Below are positions 16,950 to 24,931 of a stretch of 64,000 nucleotides of DNA, piece by piece (within the stretch, counting starts at the first letter, position 1; each line of letters starts with the position of its first letter). The stretch is from positions 62,001 through 126,000 of the forward strand of contig NZ_QXMH01000001.1 of NCBI RefSeq assembly GCF_003568665.1, read 5' to 3'. This DNA is from Chitinophaga alhagiae. GTDB lineage: Bacteria > Bacteroidota > Bacteroidia > Chitinophagales > Chitinophagaceae. Position numbers and translations under genes: made by a program. A model generated the notes under the pieces. It saw only the letters and a list, made by a program, of their open reading frames with translations, did no database searches and was not told where the DNA came from.

Positions 16950-16999
16950 GTCTGACATTCAGCCGGATTTCGTATATTACGATCATATAAAACATCCCC

Positions 17000-17452
17000 A
17001 TGCCTGCCTTGCGACTACTCCTCTATTTCTGTTTACTGGCACCCGCCTGTGCCGTAACTGCGCAATCCACCGCACCATCCGCACGCAATGAGAGCTATGA
17101 CGAGATACCGCCCAGGTTTAAAGCCGGGGACAAAATGCTGATGCGGATAATTGCAGACAGCATGCGGTACCCGCCAGCGGCCCGGCAAGACAGGATAGGC
17201 GGGAAAATAGTGGTGGAGTTCATTGTAGACACCGCCGGGAACATACGAGCGGCATCTGTTGTAGAAGGCATACGCAGCGATCTTGACCAGGAGGCCATAA
17301 GACTGGTCAACTTGTTGAACGGCTGGCATCCCGGTATTCAAAACGGGAAAAAAGTAAACGTGCAATTCAGGCTGCCCTTGTACTTTTATCCTGATCCCAG
17401 ATTTAGAAGACAATACAAAAAAGCACATCAAACAGGCCCGGCTGATAATTGA
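17000..17452 (+). CDS. Small exported protein with a TonB C-terminal domain
   Basis: A 150-residue protein with a signal peptide (residues 1-22, PALRLLLYFCLLAPACAVTA) and one TonB_C fold at about 60-135: RYPPAARQDRIGGKIVVEF, then VDTAGNIRAASVVEG and a terminal strand VNVQFRLPLYF. Full TonB proteins have an N-terminal membrane anchor and a Pro-rich spacer; both are missing here. It is therefore one of the stand-alone periplasmic TonB-like proteins that are numerous in Bacteroidota, with unknown partners. Its 3' end overlaps the converging MFS gene by 25 bases. Confidence 0.82.
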   Translation: MPALRLLLYFCLLAPACAVTAQSTAPSARNESYDEIPPRFKAGDKMLMRIIADSMRYPPAARQDRIGGKIVVEFIVDTAGNIRAASVVEGIRSDLDQEAIRLVNLLNGWHPGIQNGKKVNVQFRLPLYFYPDPRFRRQYKKAHQTGPADN

Positions 17453-18606
17453 CCTTTCCTGTACGTTGCCGCATAGATCCCCACGCCGATCATCATCATG
17501 CCCACGCCCGCCAGGCACACGCCACCCCATTTACCGATGTCCCACACCCAAAGGCCAATGCCCGAGCCGAGCGAGGTGCCGATGAAGCTCACCGTCATGA
17601 ACACCGTGTTCATGCGGTTGCGCGCTTCGGGCAGCAGGGCGTAGATGCGCGTCTGGTTGGATACGTGTACGCCCTGCAGGCCCAGGTCAAGCAGTATAAT
17701 GCCGGCCACAATGCCCGCAATGGAAGTCCGGAACAGCCAGAAGATCACATACCCTGCCAGAATGCAGGCAATGCCGTAACCGATGGCGATGCGCGGGTTT
17801 TTCCGGTCTGCGATCCTGCCAATGAGCGGGGCGCCCAGCGCGCCGGTAGCCGCGGCCAGGCCCATGAGGCCGATCACGTCGCTGCCGTAACTGAACGGCG
17901 GGTTAGACAATAAAAACACCGAGGTGGTCCAGAACAGCCCGAACGCCGCAAAGCCGCAGGCATTGATGAAGGAAGCCTCCCGTAGCAGCGGCTGCTCTTT
18001 CACCAGCGTGAACACGGAACGCATCAGCGCGCCGTAGCTGCCGGAAAAAGAAGGCCTGCTGGAAGGGAAGGAAAAGAACATGATGATAAGCAGCGCCAGC
18101 GATACGCCGCCCGCTATCCAGAACATGGCGCGCCAGCCAAAGTGCTCTCCCACCACGCCGCTGATGGTACGGGAAAGCAGGATGCCTATGAGCAGGCCGC
18201 TCATGATAACGCCGATCACTTTGCCGCGGCGCTCCGGCGCGGCCAGGCTGGCCGCCATGGGCAGTATCAGCTGCGGCACAATGGAGGTGAAGCCGATAAT
18301 GAAACCCATCACCTTCATCATGGTAATGTTGACGGAAAGGGCCGTGGCAAAAAGCGCCGCTACGGCCATGGCCGTCATGGCCATGATCTGGCCTTTCCGC
18401 TCCAGCTTATCTCCCAGCGGCACGCAAAACAGCAGGCCCAGGGCATAACCCATCTGGGTAAAAAAGGTGACCTGCCCGGCGTTGGGCTCCGACACGGAAA
18501 ACTCCCTGCTCATCAGTACCAGCAAAGGCTGGGCGTAATAAATATTGGCTACAATGAGGCCTGTACACAGGGCCATCACCGCTATGTTCAACTTGCTTAA
18601 AGACAT
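17428..18606 (-). CDS. MFS transporter (DHA1-like exporter)
   Basis: A 392-residue membrane protein with the 12-helix major facilitator pattern. The loop after helix 2 reads GDKLERKG (the G...DR.GR-like motif A) and a second copy, GRIADRKNPR, follows helix 8, as expected for the duplicated halves. Length and sequence resemble drug:H+ antiporters of the YfcJ/AraJ group; the substrate cannot be told from sequence. A perfect TAACTTTG promoter core lies at 18628-18635. It is divergent from the aldehyde dehydrogenase gene and converges on the TonB-like gene. Confidence 0.9.
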   Translation of the reverse strand: MSLSKLNIAVMALCTGLIVANIYYAQPLLVLMSREFSVSEPNAGQVTFFTQMGYALGLLFCVPLGDKLERKGQIMAMTAMAVAALFATALSVNITMMKVMGFIIGFTSIVPQLILPMAASLAAPERRGKVIGVIMSGLLIGILLSRTISGVVGEHFGWRAMFWIAGGVSLALLIIMFFSFPSSRPSFSGSYGALMRSVFTLVKEQPLLREASFINACGFAAFGLFWTTSVFLLSNPPFSYGSDVIGLMGLAAATGALGAPLIGRIADRKNPRIAIGYGIACILAGYVIFWLFRTSIAGIVAGIILLDLGLQGVHVSNQTRIYALLPEARNRMNTVFMTVSFIGTSLGSGIGLWVWDIGKWGGVCLAGVGMMMIGVGIYAATYRKGQLSAGPV

Positions 18607-18627
18607 GTTCCGTTTACGTTAAGGCTG

Positions 18628-18635
18628 CAAAGTTA
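18628..18635 (-). promoter_or_regulatory. Promoter core (TAnnTTTG) of the MFS gene
   Basis: TAACTTTG on the minus strand, 21 bases before the start codon; TTG triplets upstream are too close to be a good -33 element. Confidence 0.45.
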
Positions 18636-18685
18636 TGCCTTTTGCAACAAGTGTACCGGCCCTCTAAATTCCTTAACTTTATAAC

Positions 18686-20041
18686 ATGACGTTCAAGAGC
18701 ATTTACCCTTTCACGCAGGAGACCATTGCGGAATATCCCGCGCATACGAAAGACGAAATAGCATCCCGCCTGCAGCACGGCTGGCAGGCTTTTTCAGCAT
18801 TGCGCCAGGCCGGTACGGAGCAGCGCGCGGCGTGGATGATGCAGGCGGCAACGCTGCTGAGAGAACAGGCCGCGGAGCATGGCACGCTCATTTCCCGTGA
18901 GATGGGCAAAACCCTCAGCGAGGCGAAGGCGGAAGTGCTGAAATGCGCCTCCACAGCGGAATATTACGCCAACAATATTGGCGCCATGCTGCAGCCGCGG
19001 CTGATTGCCACGGAAGGAAAAAAGAGCTACGCGGCGTTTGAGCCCAAAGGCATCATACTGGCCATTATGCCCTGGAACTTCCCGTACTGGCAGGTGTTCC
19101 GTTTTGCCATTCCCAACCTGCTGGCGGGCAACGCCGTGGTGCTGAAACACGCCAGCAACGTAAGCGGCTGCGGCCTGGCCATTGAAAAGCTCTTCCTGGA
19201 AGCGGGTTTTCCTGAAGGAGCGTTCCAGGCGCTGCTGGTATCTTCCAAAAACATGGAACCGATCATTGCAGACCCGCGCATACAAGGCGTAACCCTTACG
19301 GGCAGCACGCCCGCGGGCATGAGCGTAGCCGCGCTGGCAGGCAAATACATCAAAAAGACCGTACTGGAGCTGGGCGGCAGCGACCCCTTCATTGTACTGA
19401 AAGACGCCAACCTGGCGGAAGCGGCCAAAATTGCCGTAAAGGCCCGCATGCAGAACGCCGGCCAGTCTTGCATTGCCGCCAAACGCTGGATAGTGGAAAA
19501 ACCGGCAGCGGAAGATTTTATACAACAGGTACAGGCCATCATCACTTCCCTGCAACAGGGAGACCCGTTCCTGCCGGATACGGATACCGGCCCCATGGCC
19601 CGCGCTGACCTGGCAGATGAAATTACCCGGCAGATGGAACAAAGCATCGGGAAAGGCGCGCAGCTGCTGGCGGGCGGCGAGCAGCACGGCTGCAACTTTA
19701 CCCCCGCCCTGCTAACAGGCGTACAACCCGGCATGCCCGCATTTGATGAAGAGACCTTTGGCCCGCTGGCAGCCGTTATTACGGCCCACGATGAGGCCGC
19801 GGCCATCCGCCTGGCCAACCAGACGCCCTTTGGGCTGGGTGCCGCGCTGTGGACAAAAGACCTGGACAAGGCGGCACGCCTGGCCACGCTGATAGACAGC
19901 GGCAACGTGTTCATCAATGCCATGGTACGTTCAGACGCACGGCTGCCCTTCGGCGGCGTGAAACAATCCGGTTACGGGCGGGAGCTGTCTGTGGAGGGCG
20001 CCCATGAGTTCCTCAATATCAAAACGGTATACATAGCGTAA
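18686..20041 (+). CDS. NAD(P)-dependent aldehyde dehydrogenase, succinate-semialdehyde type
   Basis: A 451-residue aldehyde dehydrogenase oxidising an aldehyde to its acid. The catalytic Glu228 is in LELGGSDPF and the nucleophile Cys262 in GQSCIAAKRW; NFPYWQVFRF and GFGLGA-type motifs fit the short (about 455 residue) succinate-semialdehyde dehydrogenase branch. That substrate is inferred from similarity, and other aliphatic aldehydes are possible. The start follows a TAACTTTA (7/8 promoter match) so the leader may be very short. No GABA pathway genes are nearby. Confidence 0.9.
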   Translation: MTFKSIYPFTQETIAEYPAHTKDEIASRLQHGWQAFSALRQAGTEQRAAWMMQAATLLREQAAEHGTLISREMGKTLSEAKAEVLKCASTAEYYANNIGAMLQPRLIATEGKKSYAAFEPKGIILAIMPWNFPYWQVFRFAIPNLLAGNAVVLKHASNVSGCGLAIEKLFLEAGFPEGAFQALLVSSKNMEPIIADPRIQGVTLTGSTPAGMSVAALAGKYIKKTVLELGGSDPFIVLKDANLAEAAKIAVKARMQNAGQSCIAAKRWIVEKPAAEDFIQQVQAIITSLQQGDPFLPDTDTGPMARADLADEITRQMEQSIGKGAQLLAGGEQHGCNFTPALLTGVQPGMPAFDEETFGPLAAVITAHDEAAAIRLANQTPFGLGAALWTKDLDKAARLATLIDSGNVFINAMVRSDARLPFGGVKQSGYGRELSVEGAHEFLNIKTVYIA

Positions 20042-20132
20042 CTGCTTGGCAGCAGGGCCGCACTTTCACAGTTGCCGTTTCTTGCGGCGCGAGAGACCTG
20101 CATCCTTCATGCAGGCTACTGGTCTGACGCCC

Positions 20133-21368
20133 TTACTTCACCAGCCTGCCGGTCACTTTCGGAGGGTGCGCAAAATCGTTCCAATAGGCCTCCGCCTGCT
20201 CTGCTGTAAGGTCTTTATCAAACGTGATGACGCGGTAAGACTGGGTGTAGGTTTTGCCGGGCTGCAACGTCCAGCTGTAGTCTTTGGTGGGGCTGAACAT
20301 GCCGAACACCTGGCCATGCTGGTCTTTTTCAGGCCATACCCTTACTGGCTGCGGCGCCCGGAAGTTGGCGGGGGCAGACAGGATGAGGAGGCCGGCCAGG
20401 CCATCTTTCAGGTTGCCGGCTATTTTGAGCCAGCGGGCATGCGTAGAGTCCGCGTTCTTTCTTGTTTTCCCTTCTGAAGTAAGCACAGCGCTGTTCTCGT
20501 TGTTCCACTCGGCATTGCCCCTGATGGCAAAGCCGCCGCCGTAGCGGTATTGGTTGAGGGTGATGGGAGACGCGGTGGCGCATTGCAGCCGGGAGGTAAA
20601 ATCCCACATGAACGTTTTCCCGTCATAAGGGTATACATCTACGTCCCACTCCTCGTTCATGGCCACTTTCTCCGTACCGTTCTTTTTGAATACCACGTGC
20701 TCCTGCAGCGCGTTGAAGCCGCCGGTTTTGGAATTGAACCTGCTGAAGCGCACGGTGCCGGAACGTTTTTTCAGGTTCCAGAAGTCTACCGTTTCGCCTT
20801 CAAACTCCGTATCCGTCCATGGGTTCCAGATGCCGTAATGATGGTAGTGGTCTTTAGGCTGGATATTGGTGAGCACCTTGCCGCCCGGCGTCCAGGCGGG
20901 GTGAATGAACCCGCTGCGGCGGAACGCGGTGTCTACGCCCGGGGGCGGTTCCATCACGGTGTACTGGTAACGCAGCACCGGGTGGTTGCCCGCCAGCACT
21001 GTCAGCGTGCGGTGATCGTCCTCTACTGTTACGCGTTCATTGTCCGGCAGCGTGGTTTCCTCCTTTCCCTTTACCAGCTCGTATTGCAGGGTAACGCCGG
21101 GTTTCACTTCCCCCGCCAGTTGCCAGGTAATGGCCGCCGGACCAGTTTCTACGCGCACCGGCACCGCCTGGCGGCTGCCGTTGTTCAATTGGTACAGCAC
21201 CAGGCCTTTAAGGCTGTTCACGTTCACTTTGCCCAGCGCAAAGGAAACCGGTGTGTTATACCGGGCGTAAGCGCCGGTGTTTACGGTGATGCGCGCAACA
21301 GTCTGGGCGCCGGCCATGTGTACTGCCATCAGTAACAGGAATGAGAGAAAATAACGTGGGTGAAGCAT
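20133..21368 (-). CDS. Exported PmoA-family (DUF6807) protein
   Basis: A 411-residue protein with a signal peptide (1-21, FLSFLLLMAVHMAGA). The central block DHYHHYGIWNPWTDTEF, with clustered His, is the hallmark of the DUF6807/'PmoA-like' family common in Bacteroidota and Planctomycetes near sugar dehydrogenases. Despite the name, these are not membrane methane monooxygenase subunits; the name comes from a distant match and the biochemical role is unknown. The fold is predicted to be beta-sandwich and the His cluster could bind metal or sugar (inference). It is divergent from the C25-type protease gene. Confidence 0.82.
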   Translation of the reverse strand: MLHPRYFLSFLLLMAVHMAGAQTVARITVNTGAYARYNTPVSFALGKVNVNSLKGLVLYQLNNGSRQAVPVRVETGPAAITWQLAGEVKPGVTLQYELVKGKEETTLPDNERVTVEDDHRTLTVLAGNHPVLRYQYTVMEPPPGVDTAFRRSGFIHPAWTPGGKVLTNIQPKDHYHHYGIWNPWTDTEFEGETVDFWNLKKRSGTVRFSRFNSKTGGFNALQEHVVFKKNGTEKVAMNEEWDVDVYPYDGKTFMWDFTSRLQCATASPITLNQYRYGGGFAIRGNAEWNNENSAVLTSEGKTRKNADSTHARWLKIAGNLKDGLAGLLILSAPANFRAPQPVRVWPEKDQHGQVFGMFSPTKDYSWTLQPGKTYTQSYRVITFDKDLTAEQAEAYWNDFAHPPKVTGRLVK

Positions 21369-21426
21369 ATTGAATCCGGTTGAAAAGCTTGCTGTAAAAT
21401 AGGCATTCCCCCGGGTTTATGCAATA

Positions 21427-21455
21427 ATTCGTACCTTAATATAGTTATTCGTACC
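21427..21455. promoter_or_regulatory. Direct repeat ATTCGTACC x2, operator-like
   Basis: ATTCGTACC is at 21427-21435 and again at 21447-21455, exactly 20 bases apart (about two helical turns), in the divergent region between the PmoA-like gene and the C25-type protease gene. It could bind a regulator of either gene. Confidence 0.5.
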
Positions 21456-21471
21456 CCAAAACTATACCCCC

Positions 21472-22962
21472 ATGAAAAAGGATAAACTGATCGTTTCCAA
21501 CCGGTCTGCCCTTGCCCGGAAGTACGGGCAGCAGCACAAGTCCATTCTGGCAGACCTCCAATCCATCGTTCAATCAGACAAAAAACGCGGGCTCAGTACA
21601 GTGATCGTATTTGCGGATGACGCCGCGGCCATGAAGAAATACAAGGCCCCGGCCGTGAAAGACGCCGCCAACGCACGCCAGAACAAGCTGGCCATAGACG
21701 CGTTGTACCGGTACTTTCAGCCGGACTACCTGTTGCTGGCCGGCGCGCAGGACGTGATCCCTTTTCAGCCGCTGGCCAACCTCCTGTACAGTGAAGATGA
21801 TGAGGACGAGACCATCCCCTCAGACCTCCCCTACGCCTGTGAGGCCGCGTACAGCACCAACCCCGGCAAATTCATTGCGCCTACCCGCGTAGTGGGCCGC
21901 CTGCCTGACGTACCCGGCAGCAGCAACCCCGCTTATTTCCGCTCGCTGGTAAAAGACGTGACCGGCAGCAAGCCCGGCAAAACCAAAGACTACCAGCAAT
22001 ATTTTTCTGTGAGCGTACATGACTGGCGGCTGAGCACGCAGGAAAGCCTCACCCGCATTTTCGGCCACCACCGGCAGTTGCAGGTATCTCCCGCCAAAGG
22101 CCCGCAATGGACCAGCGCACAGCTGAAGCCCAGGGCCCATTTCATTAATTGCCACGGCTCGCTTGAAGATCCCTGCTATTACGGGCAGAAAGGCAGCAAA
22201 TACCCGGAGGCGGTGAATGCCGCGCTGCTGGCCAAAAAGATCAGCAAGGGCACTATTGTGGCGGCGGAATGCTGTTACGGCGCGCAGCTGTACGACCCTT
22301 CCCTCACAGAAACGGACCAGCTCAGCATTGCCAACAGCTACCTGCTGCACCACGCCCTGGCCTTTACCGGCAGCTCTACCATTGCTTACGGCCCGGCAGA
22401 AGGCCAGGGGCTGGCAGACCTGCTCACCCAATACTTTCTGGCCAATGTTATTAAAGGCGCTTCAACCGGCCGCGCGCTGCTGGAAGCGCGGCAACGCTTC
22501 CTGGACGAGATGGGCCCTACGCTGGACCCCTATGAGCTGAAAACACTGGCGCAGTTCTACCTGCTGGGAGACCCTTCGCTGGTGCTCACCGCCGCGCCGC
22601 CCAAAACCATGGAGTTGCGCAGCAACCGCAGGGGCAACCTGGCGGCCAAGGGCATAGCGTTCAACAGCTTCATTACCATACCCCGGGCCGTGGCCGCTAA
22701 AAAAAGCAGTACCACCATGCAAAAGGGCCTCCAACTGCTGCTGAAAACAAAAAAATTCGGCCAGGCGCCTAACAAAAAGGTGTTCGAGAATACGCCCAAA
22801 GCCGCTCCCCTGGCCAGGGGCATAAAATCCATGCAGGCGCCGGTGAAATTTCATGTATATTCGGCATCATCATTCCATGGAAAGTTCAAAGACACCAAAG
22901 TACTGGTGGTAAAAGAAAGGAATGGCGATATTATTGGGTACCGTGAATATGTCAGACGATAA
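21472..22962 (+). CDS. C25 (gingipain-fold) cysteine protease without signal peptide
   Basis: The 496-residue protein matches peptidase family C25 of clan CD. Blocks in order are: PDYLLLAGAQDVIPF (85-99), SDLPYA (117-122), RVVGRLPDVPG (139-149), FINCHGS with catalytic His228, IVAAECCYGA with the nucleophile at Cys267 or Cys268, FTGSSTIAYGP and LLGDPSL (365-370). Gingipains and other C25 enzymes are secreted and carry propeptides and T9SS domains; here the protein begins MKKDKLIVSNRSALARKYGQ with no signal peptide or sorting domain, so it should be cytoplasmic. The C-terminal 120 residues (basic, no match) may be regulatory. It overlaps a small downstream gene by 14 bases. Substrate and role unknown; caspase-like regulated proteolysis is inference. 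Confidence 0.82.
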   Translation: MKKDKLIVSNRSALARKYGQQHKSILADLQSIVQSDKKRGLSTVIVFADDAAAMKKYKAPAVKDAANARQNKLAIDALYRYFQPDYLLLAGAQDVIPFQPLANLLYSEDDEDETIPSDLPYACEAAYSTNPGKFIAPTRVVGRLPDVPGSSNPAYFRSLVKDVTGSKPGKTKDYQQYFSVSVHDWRLSTQESLTRIFGHHRQLQVSPAKGPQWTSAQLKPRAHFINCHGSLEDPCYYGQKGSKYPEAVNAALLAKKISKGTIVAAECCYGAQLYDPSLTETDQLSIANSYLLHHALAFTGSSTIAYGPAEGQGLADLLTQYFLANVIKGASTGRALLEARQRFLDEMGPTLDPYELKTLAQFYLLGDPSLVLTAAPPKTMELRSNRRGNLAAKGIAFNSFITIPRAVAAKKSSTTMQKGLQLLLKTKKFGQAPNKKVFENTPKAAPLARGIKSMQAPVKFHVYSASSFHGKFKDTKVLVVKERNGDIIGYREYVRR

Positions 22963-23230
22963 AAAGAAAATAACGACCGTAAAGGGGCAACTGGTGCTGA
23001 AGACCTTTGCCCGCACCACCAAAAGCGAGAGCCTGGGCGTATACCTGCGCACGGCAGACGGCAGCTTCCTGATACGCCCCGCCGCCGGCAACCCCTTTAT
23101 GGACAATCCTTTAGCGGAGCTGGCGGGCAAATACATCCGCGCAGAAGGCAGGAAAAGCGACTATGTTTTTTTTGCCCGGAAATGGGAAGAAATTACGGCA
23201 GAAGAAGCCGGCCTGCCGGCAGACACATGA
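22949..23230 (+). CDS. Small protein coupled to the C25 protease (OB-like?)
   Basis: A 93-residue protein. The start at 22949 (MSDDKKKITTVKGQ) is chosen over an upstream start at 22922 because it follows the protease gene's last codons by a 14-base overlap, which suggests translational coupling. The pattern TVKGQLVLKTFARTT, VYLRTADGSFLIRP, NPLAELAGKYIRAEG, DYVFFARKWEEI gives five alternating beta strands with a short helix, like an OB fold; that is my reading and not a database match. It has no signal peptide and is probably cytoplasmic with its partner. Candidates are a protease inhibitor, activator or substrate. Confidence 0.65.
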   Translation: MSDDKKKITTVKGQLVLKTFARTTKSESLGVYLRTADGSFLIRPAAGNPFMDNPLAELAGKYIRAEGRKSDYVFFARKWEEITAEEAGLPADT

Positions 23231-23353
23231 TAAGCATAATATGCTCCAGCCGCTGCGCAACCTTTGTCAGCAGTGCCTCCGGGGCAATTGTTAACAACAA
23301 AAACATCCTGTTCCGTCCATCCCTGTATATTCAGGCGGCCGCCTGCCGGAAGC

Positions 23354-23374
23354 GTTGTACTTTTAAAGTACAAC
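23354..23374. promoter_or_regulatory. Perfect palindrome upstream of a secreted protein gene
   Basis: GTTGTACTTT and AAAGTACAAC are a perfect 10-bp inverted repeat around a single central T, ending 12 bases before the ATG at 23387. It includes TACTTTTA, a 7/8 match to the promoter core, so it may be a promoter-overlapping operator or a structured ribosome-binding region. Confidence 0.5.
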
Positions 23375-23386
23375 AAATCTGTCGTC

Positions 23387-23884
23387 ATGATCCGCCATTC
23401 TTCAATCCGACAGACTGTTACCTTTTTGGCAGTATTACTGCTAGGCATATCCCTGCAAGCTAACAGTCAGCGAACGCCCAGTATTATGCAGCAAAAGACC
23501 GCTGCGCTCATCGGCAAATACCTGGTCTCTTTCAAATGCCCCACCGGCACCCTCCGTTACGTACTGCACATAGACAGCGCCCATGGCGCCTTCTTCTACG
23601 GGAGGATGGAGAACGATACGCGTTACCATCCGCGCCGGCAGGACTTCTGCCATATCAAAGGCATACTGGCAGAAAAGAAACACTATGATTTTATTATGAA
23701 ACCGGTATTTAACGGAGACCAGCCTTTCACGCTGCCATGCGCACCGTATGAATGGTTGCTGAACAACAAAACATATTTCCGTTTTGTGGAAGATAACATC
23801 ATCAGGGGATACATGGTGGTCAACAACGACCCGGAGATACCGCAGTTCACCTTTTCCGGCATGAGGCAGCAACCGCTCCACTAG
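23387..23884 (+). CDS. Exported hypothetical protein
   Basis: A 165-residue protein with a signal peptide (TVTFLAVLLLGISLQANS, cut near residue 26). The ATG at 23387 is chosen because the upstream part of the open frame has no signal-peptide character. The mature part has mixed strands and many aromatic residues (HGAFFYGRMENDTRYH, NNKTYFRFVEDNIIRGYMVV) and looks like a small beta-rich periplasmic or surface protein. I recognise no family. Its stop overlaps the converging epimerase gene by four bases. A perfect palindrome sits just upstream. Confidence 0.6.
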   Translation: MIRHSSIRQTVTFLAVLLLGISLQANSQRTPSIMQQKTAALIGKYLVSFKCPTGTLRYVLHIDSAHGAFFYGRMENDTRYHPRRQDFCHIKGILAEKKHYDFIMKPVFNGDQPFTLPCAPYEWLLNNKTYFRFVEDNIIRGYMVVNNDPEIPQFTFSGMRQQPLH

Positions 23885-24900
23885 AACGCCCGGTGCAGCA
23901 GTGCGCCGGTACCGTTGCCTTTGGCGTAATAGATAACGCCATTGCGGATCTCTACGCCGTCTGCCACGTCTTCCGCCAGCAGCAGCGGGCCGTCCATGTC
24001 CACATAGTCCAGGTAAGGCAACAGGTGCGCCACCGCGGAAGTGCCCACGGTGCTTTCATTCATGCTGCCCGTCATCACCTTCATGCCGAAGGCTTTGGCC
24101 TGCATGATCATTCTGCGGGCGGGCGTAATGCCGCCGCATTTGGTGAGTTTGATATTGATGCCGTGAAAATAGCCGCGGCATTTTTCCACGTCTGCCTCCA
24201 CAATGCAGCTTTCATCTGCTATCAGCGGCAGCGCAGACGCCTGGTATACTTTTTTCATGCCTTCCCAGTCTGCGGCGGGCATGGGCTGTTCTATGAACTC
24301 AACACCCAGTTCCTTAAAGGCCGCGGCATTGCGCAGCGTTTCCTCCACGCCCCAGGCGCAGTTGGCGTCTACGCGGAAAGTGGCGGTGGTATGCTTGCGC
24401 AGCTCTGTGATAATGGCAATATCTTCTTTGGTGCCCAGCTTGATCTTGTAAATAGGCCAGGGAAATTCCTGCAGCTTTTTTACCATGTTCTCCACCGTAT
24501 CTATACCTATGGTATAGTCTGTAAGCGGGTTGTGCGAAGGGTCAAGCCCCCACACTTCATACAGCTTTTTGCCGAGCATCCTGGCATACAGGTCATGCGC
24601 CGCCAGGTCAAGCGCGCAGAGCGCGAACATATTATCCGCCAGCAAGGGGTACATGGCTTCCCAGAACGCTTCCGGCGTTTCCAGCCGGTAAGATTCTATG
24701 AACGCGCGGTGCGCATTGATGGCCTTCATGAGGCCCGGCACAGTAATGTTATAATATGCGTTGTCAGCCGTTTCACCCAGCCCGCTGAAGCCATCCTGCT
24801 TCAGTTCCGCCACCAGCAGCGGTTGCACGTCCTTGCTCTTCCGGGAAATGGTGAAGGTGTGCCGGAATTTTAGTTCGAAGGGGTAAAGTGTCAGCTCCAT
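23881..24900 (-). CDS. Dipeptide epimerase (L-Ala-D/L-Glu epimerase type), enolase superfamily
   Basis: A 339-residue muconate-lactonizing-subgroup enolase. The first acid/base Lys pair is K152/K154 in YKIKLGT, the metal ligands are D178 (FRVDANCAW), E204 (EFIEQP) and D229 (IADES), and the opposite-face Lys is in NIKLTKCGG at 249-257. The late VDMDGPLLLAEDVADG is typical of dipeptide epimerases, which interconvert L-Ala-D-Glu and L-Ala-L-Glu during murein peptide recycling; other dipeptides are possible. No signal peptide, so cytoplasmic. The gene stands downstream of malQ on the same strand with a 31-base gap and may be co-transcribed with it. Confidence 0.9.
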   Translation of the reverse strand: MELTLYPFELKFRHTFTISRKSKDVQPLLVAELKQDGFSGLGETADNAYYNITVPGLMKAINAHRAFIESYRLETPEAFWEAMYPLLADNMFALCALDLAAHDLYARMLGKKLYEVWGLDPSHNPLTDYTIGIDTVENMVKKLQEFPWPIYKIKLGTKEDIAIITELRKHTTATFRVDANCAWGVEETLRNAAAFKELGVEFIEQPMPAADWEGMKKVYQASALPLIADESCIVEADVEKCRGYFHGINIKLTKCGGITPARRMIMQAKAFGMKVMTGSMNESTVGTSAVAHLLPYLDYVDMDGPLLLAEDVADGVEIRNGVIYYAKGNGTGALLHRAF

Positions 24901-24931
24901 GGTTTAAATATACATTGTATTCATTGATTTC

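Noticed and set aside
20097-20115. CCTGCAT/ATGCAGG hairpin between the aldehyde dehydrogenase and PmoA-like genes
   Set aside because: Only a 7-bp stem with no T run on either strand; too weak to call a terminator.
20133-21368. Methane monooxygenase subunit, as the PmoA name suggests
   Set aside because: The protein has a signal peptide, no multiple membrane helices and a beta-rich soluble pattern, and no pmoB or pmoC genes are present.
22922-22948. Earlier start for the small partner of the C25 protease
   Set aside because: It would lengthen the overlap to 41 bases and add residues (MAILLGTVN) that do not fit the following charged start; MSDDKKK at 22949 is more natural.
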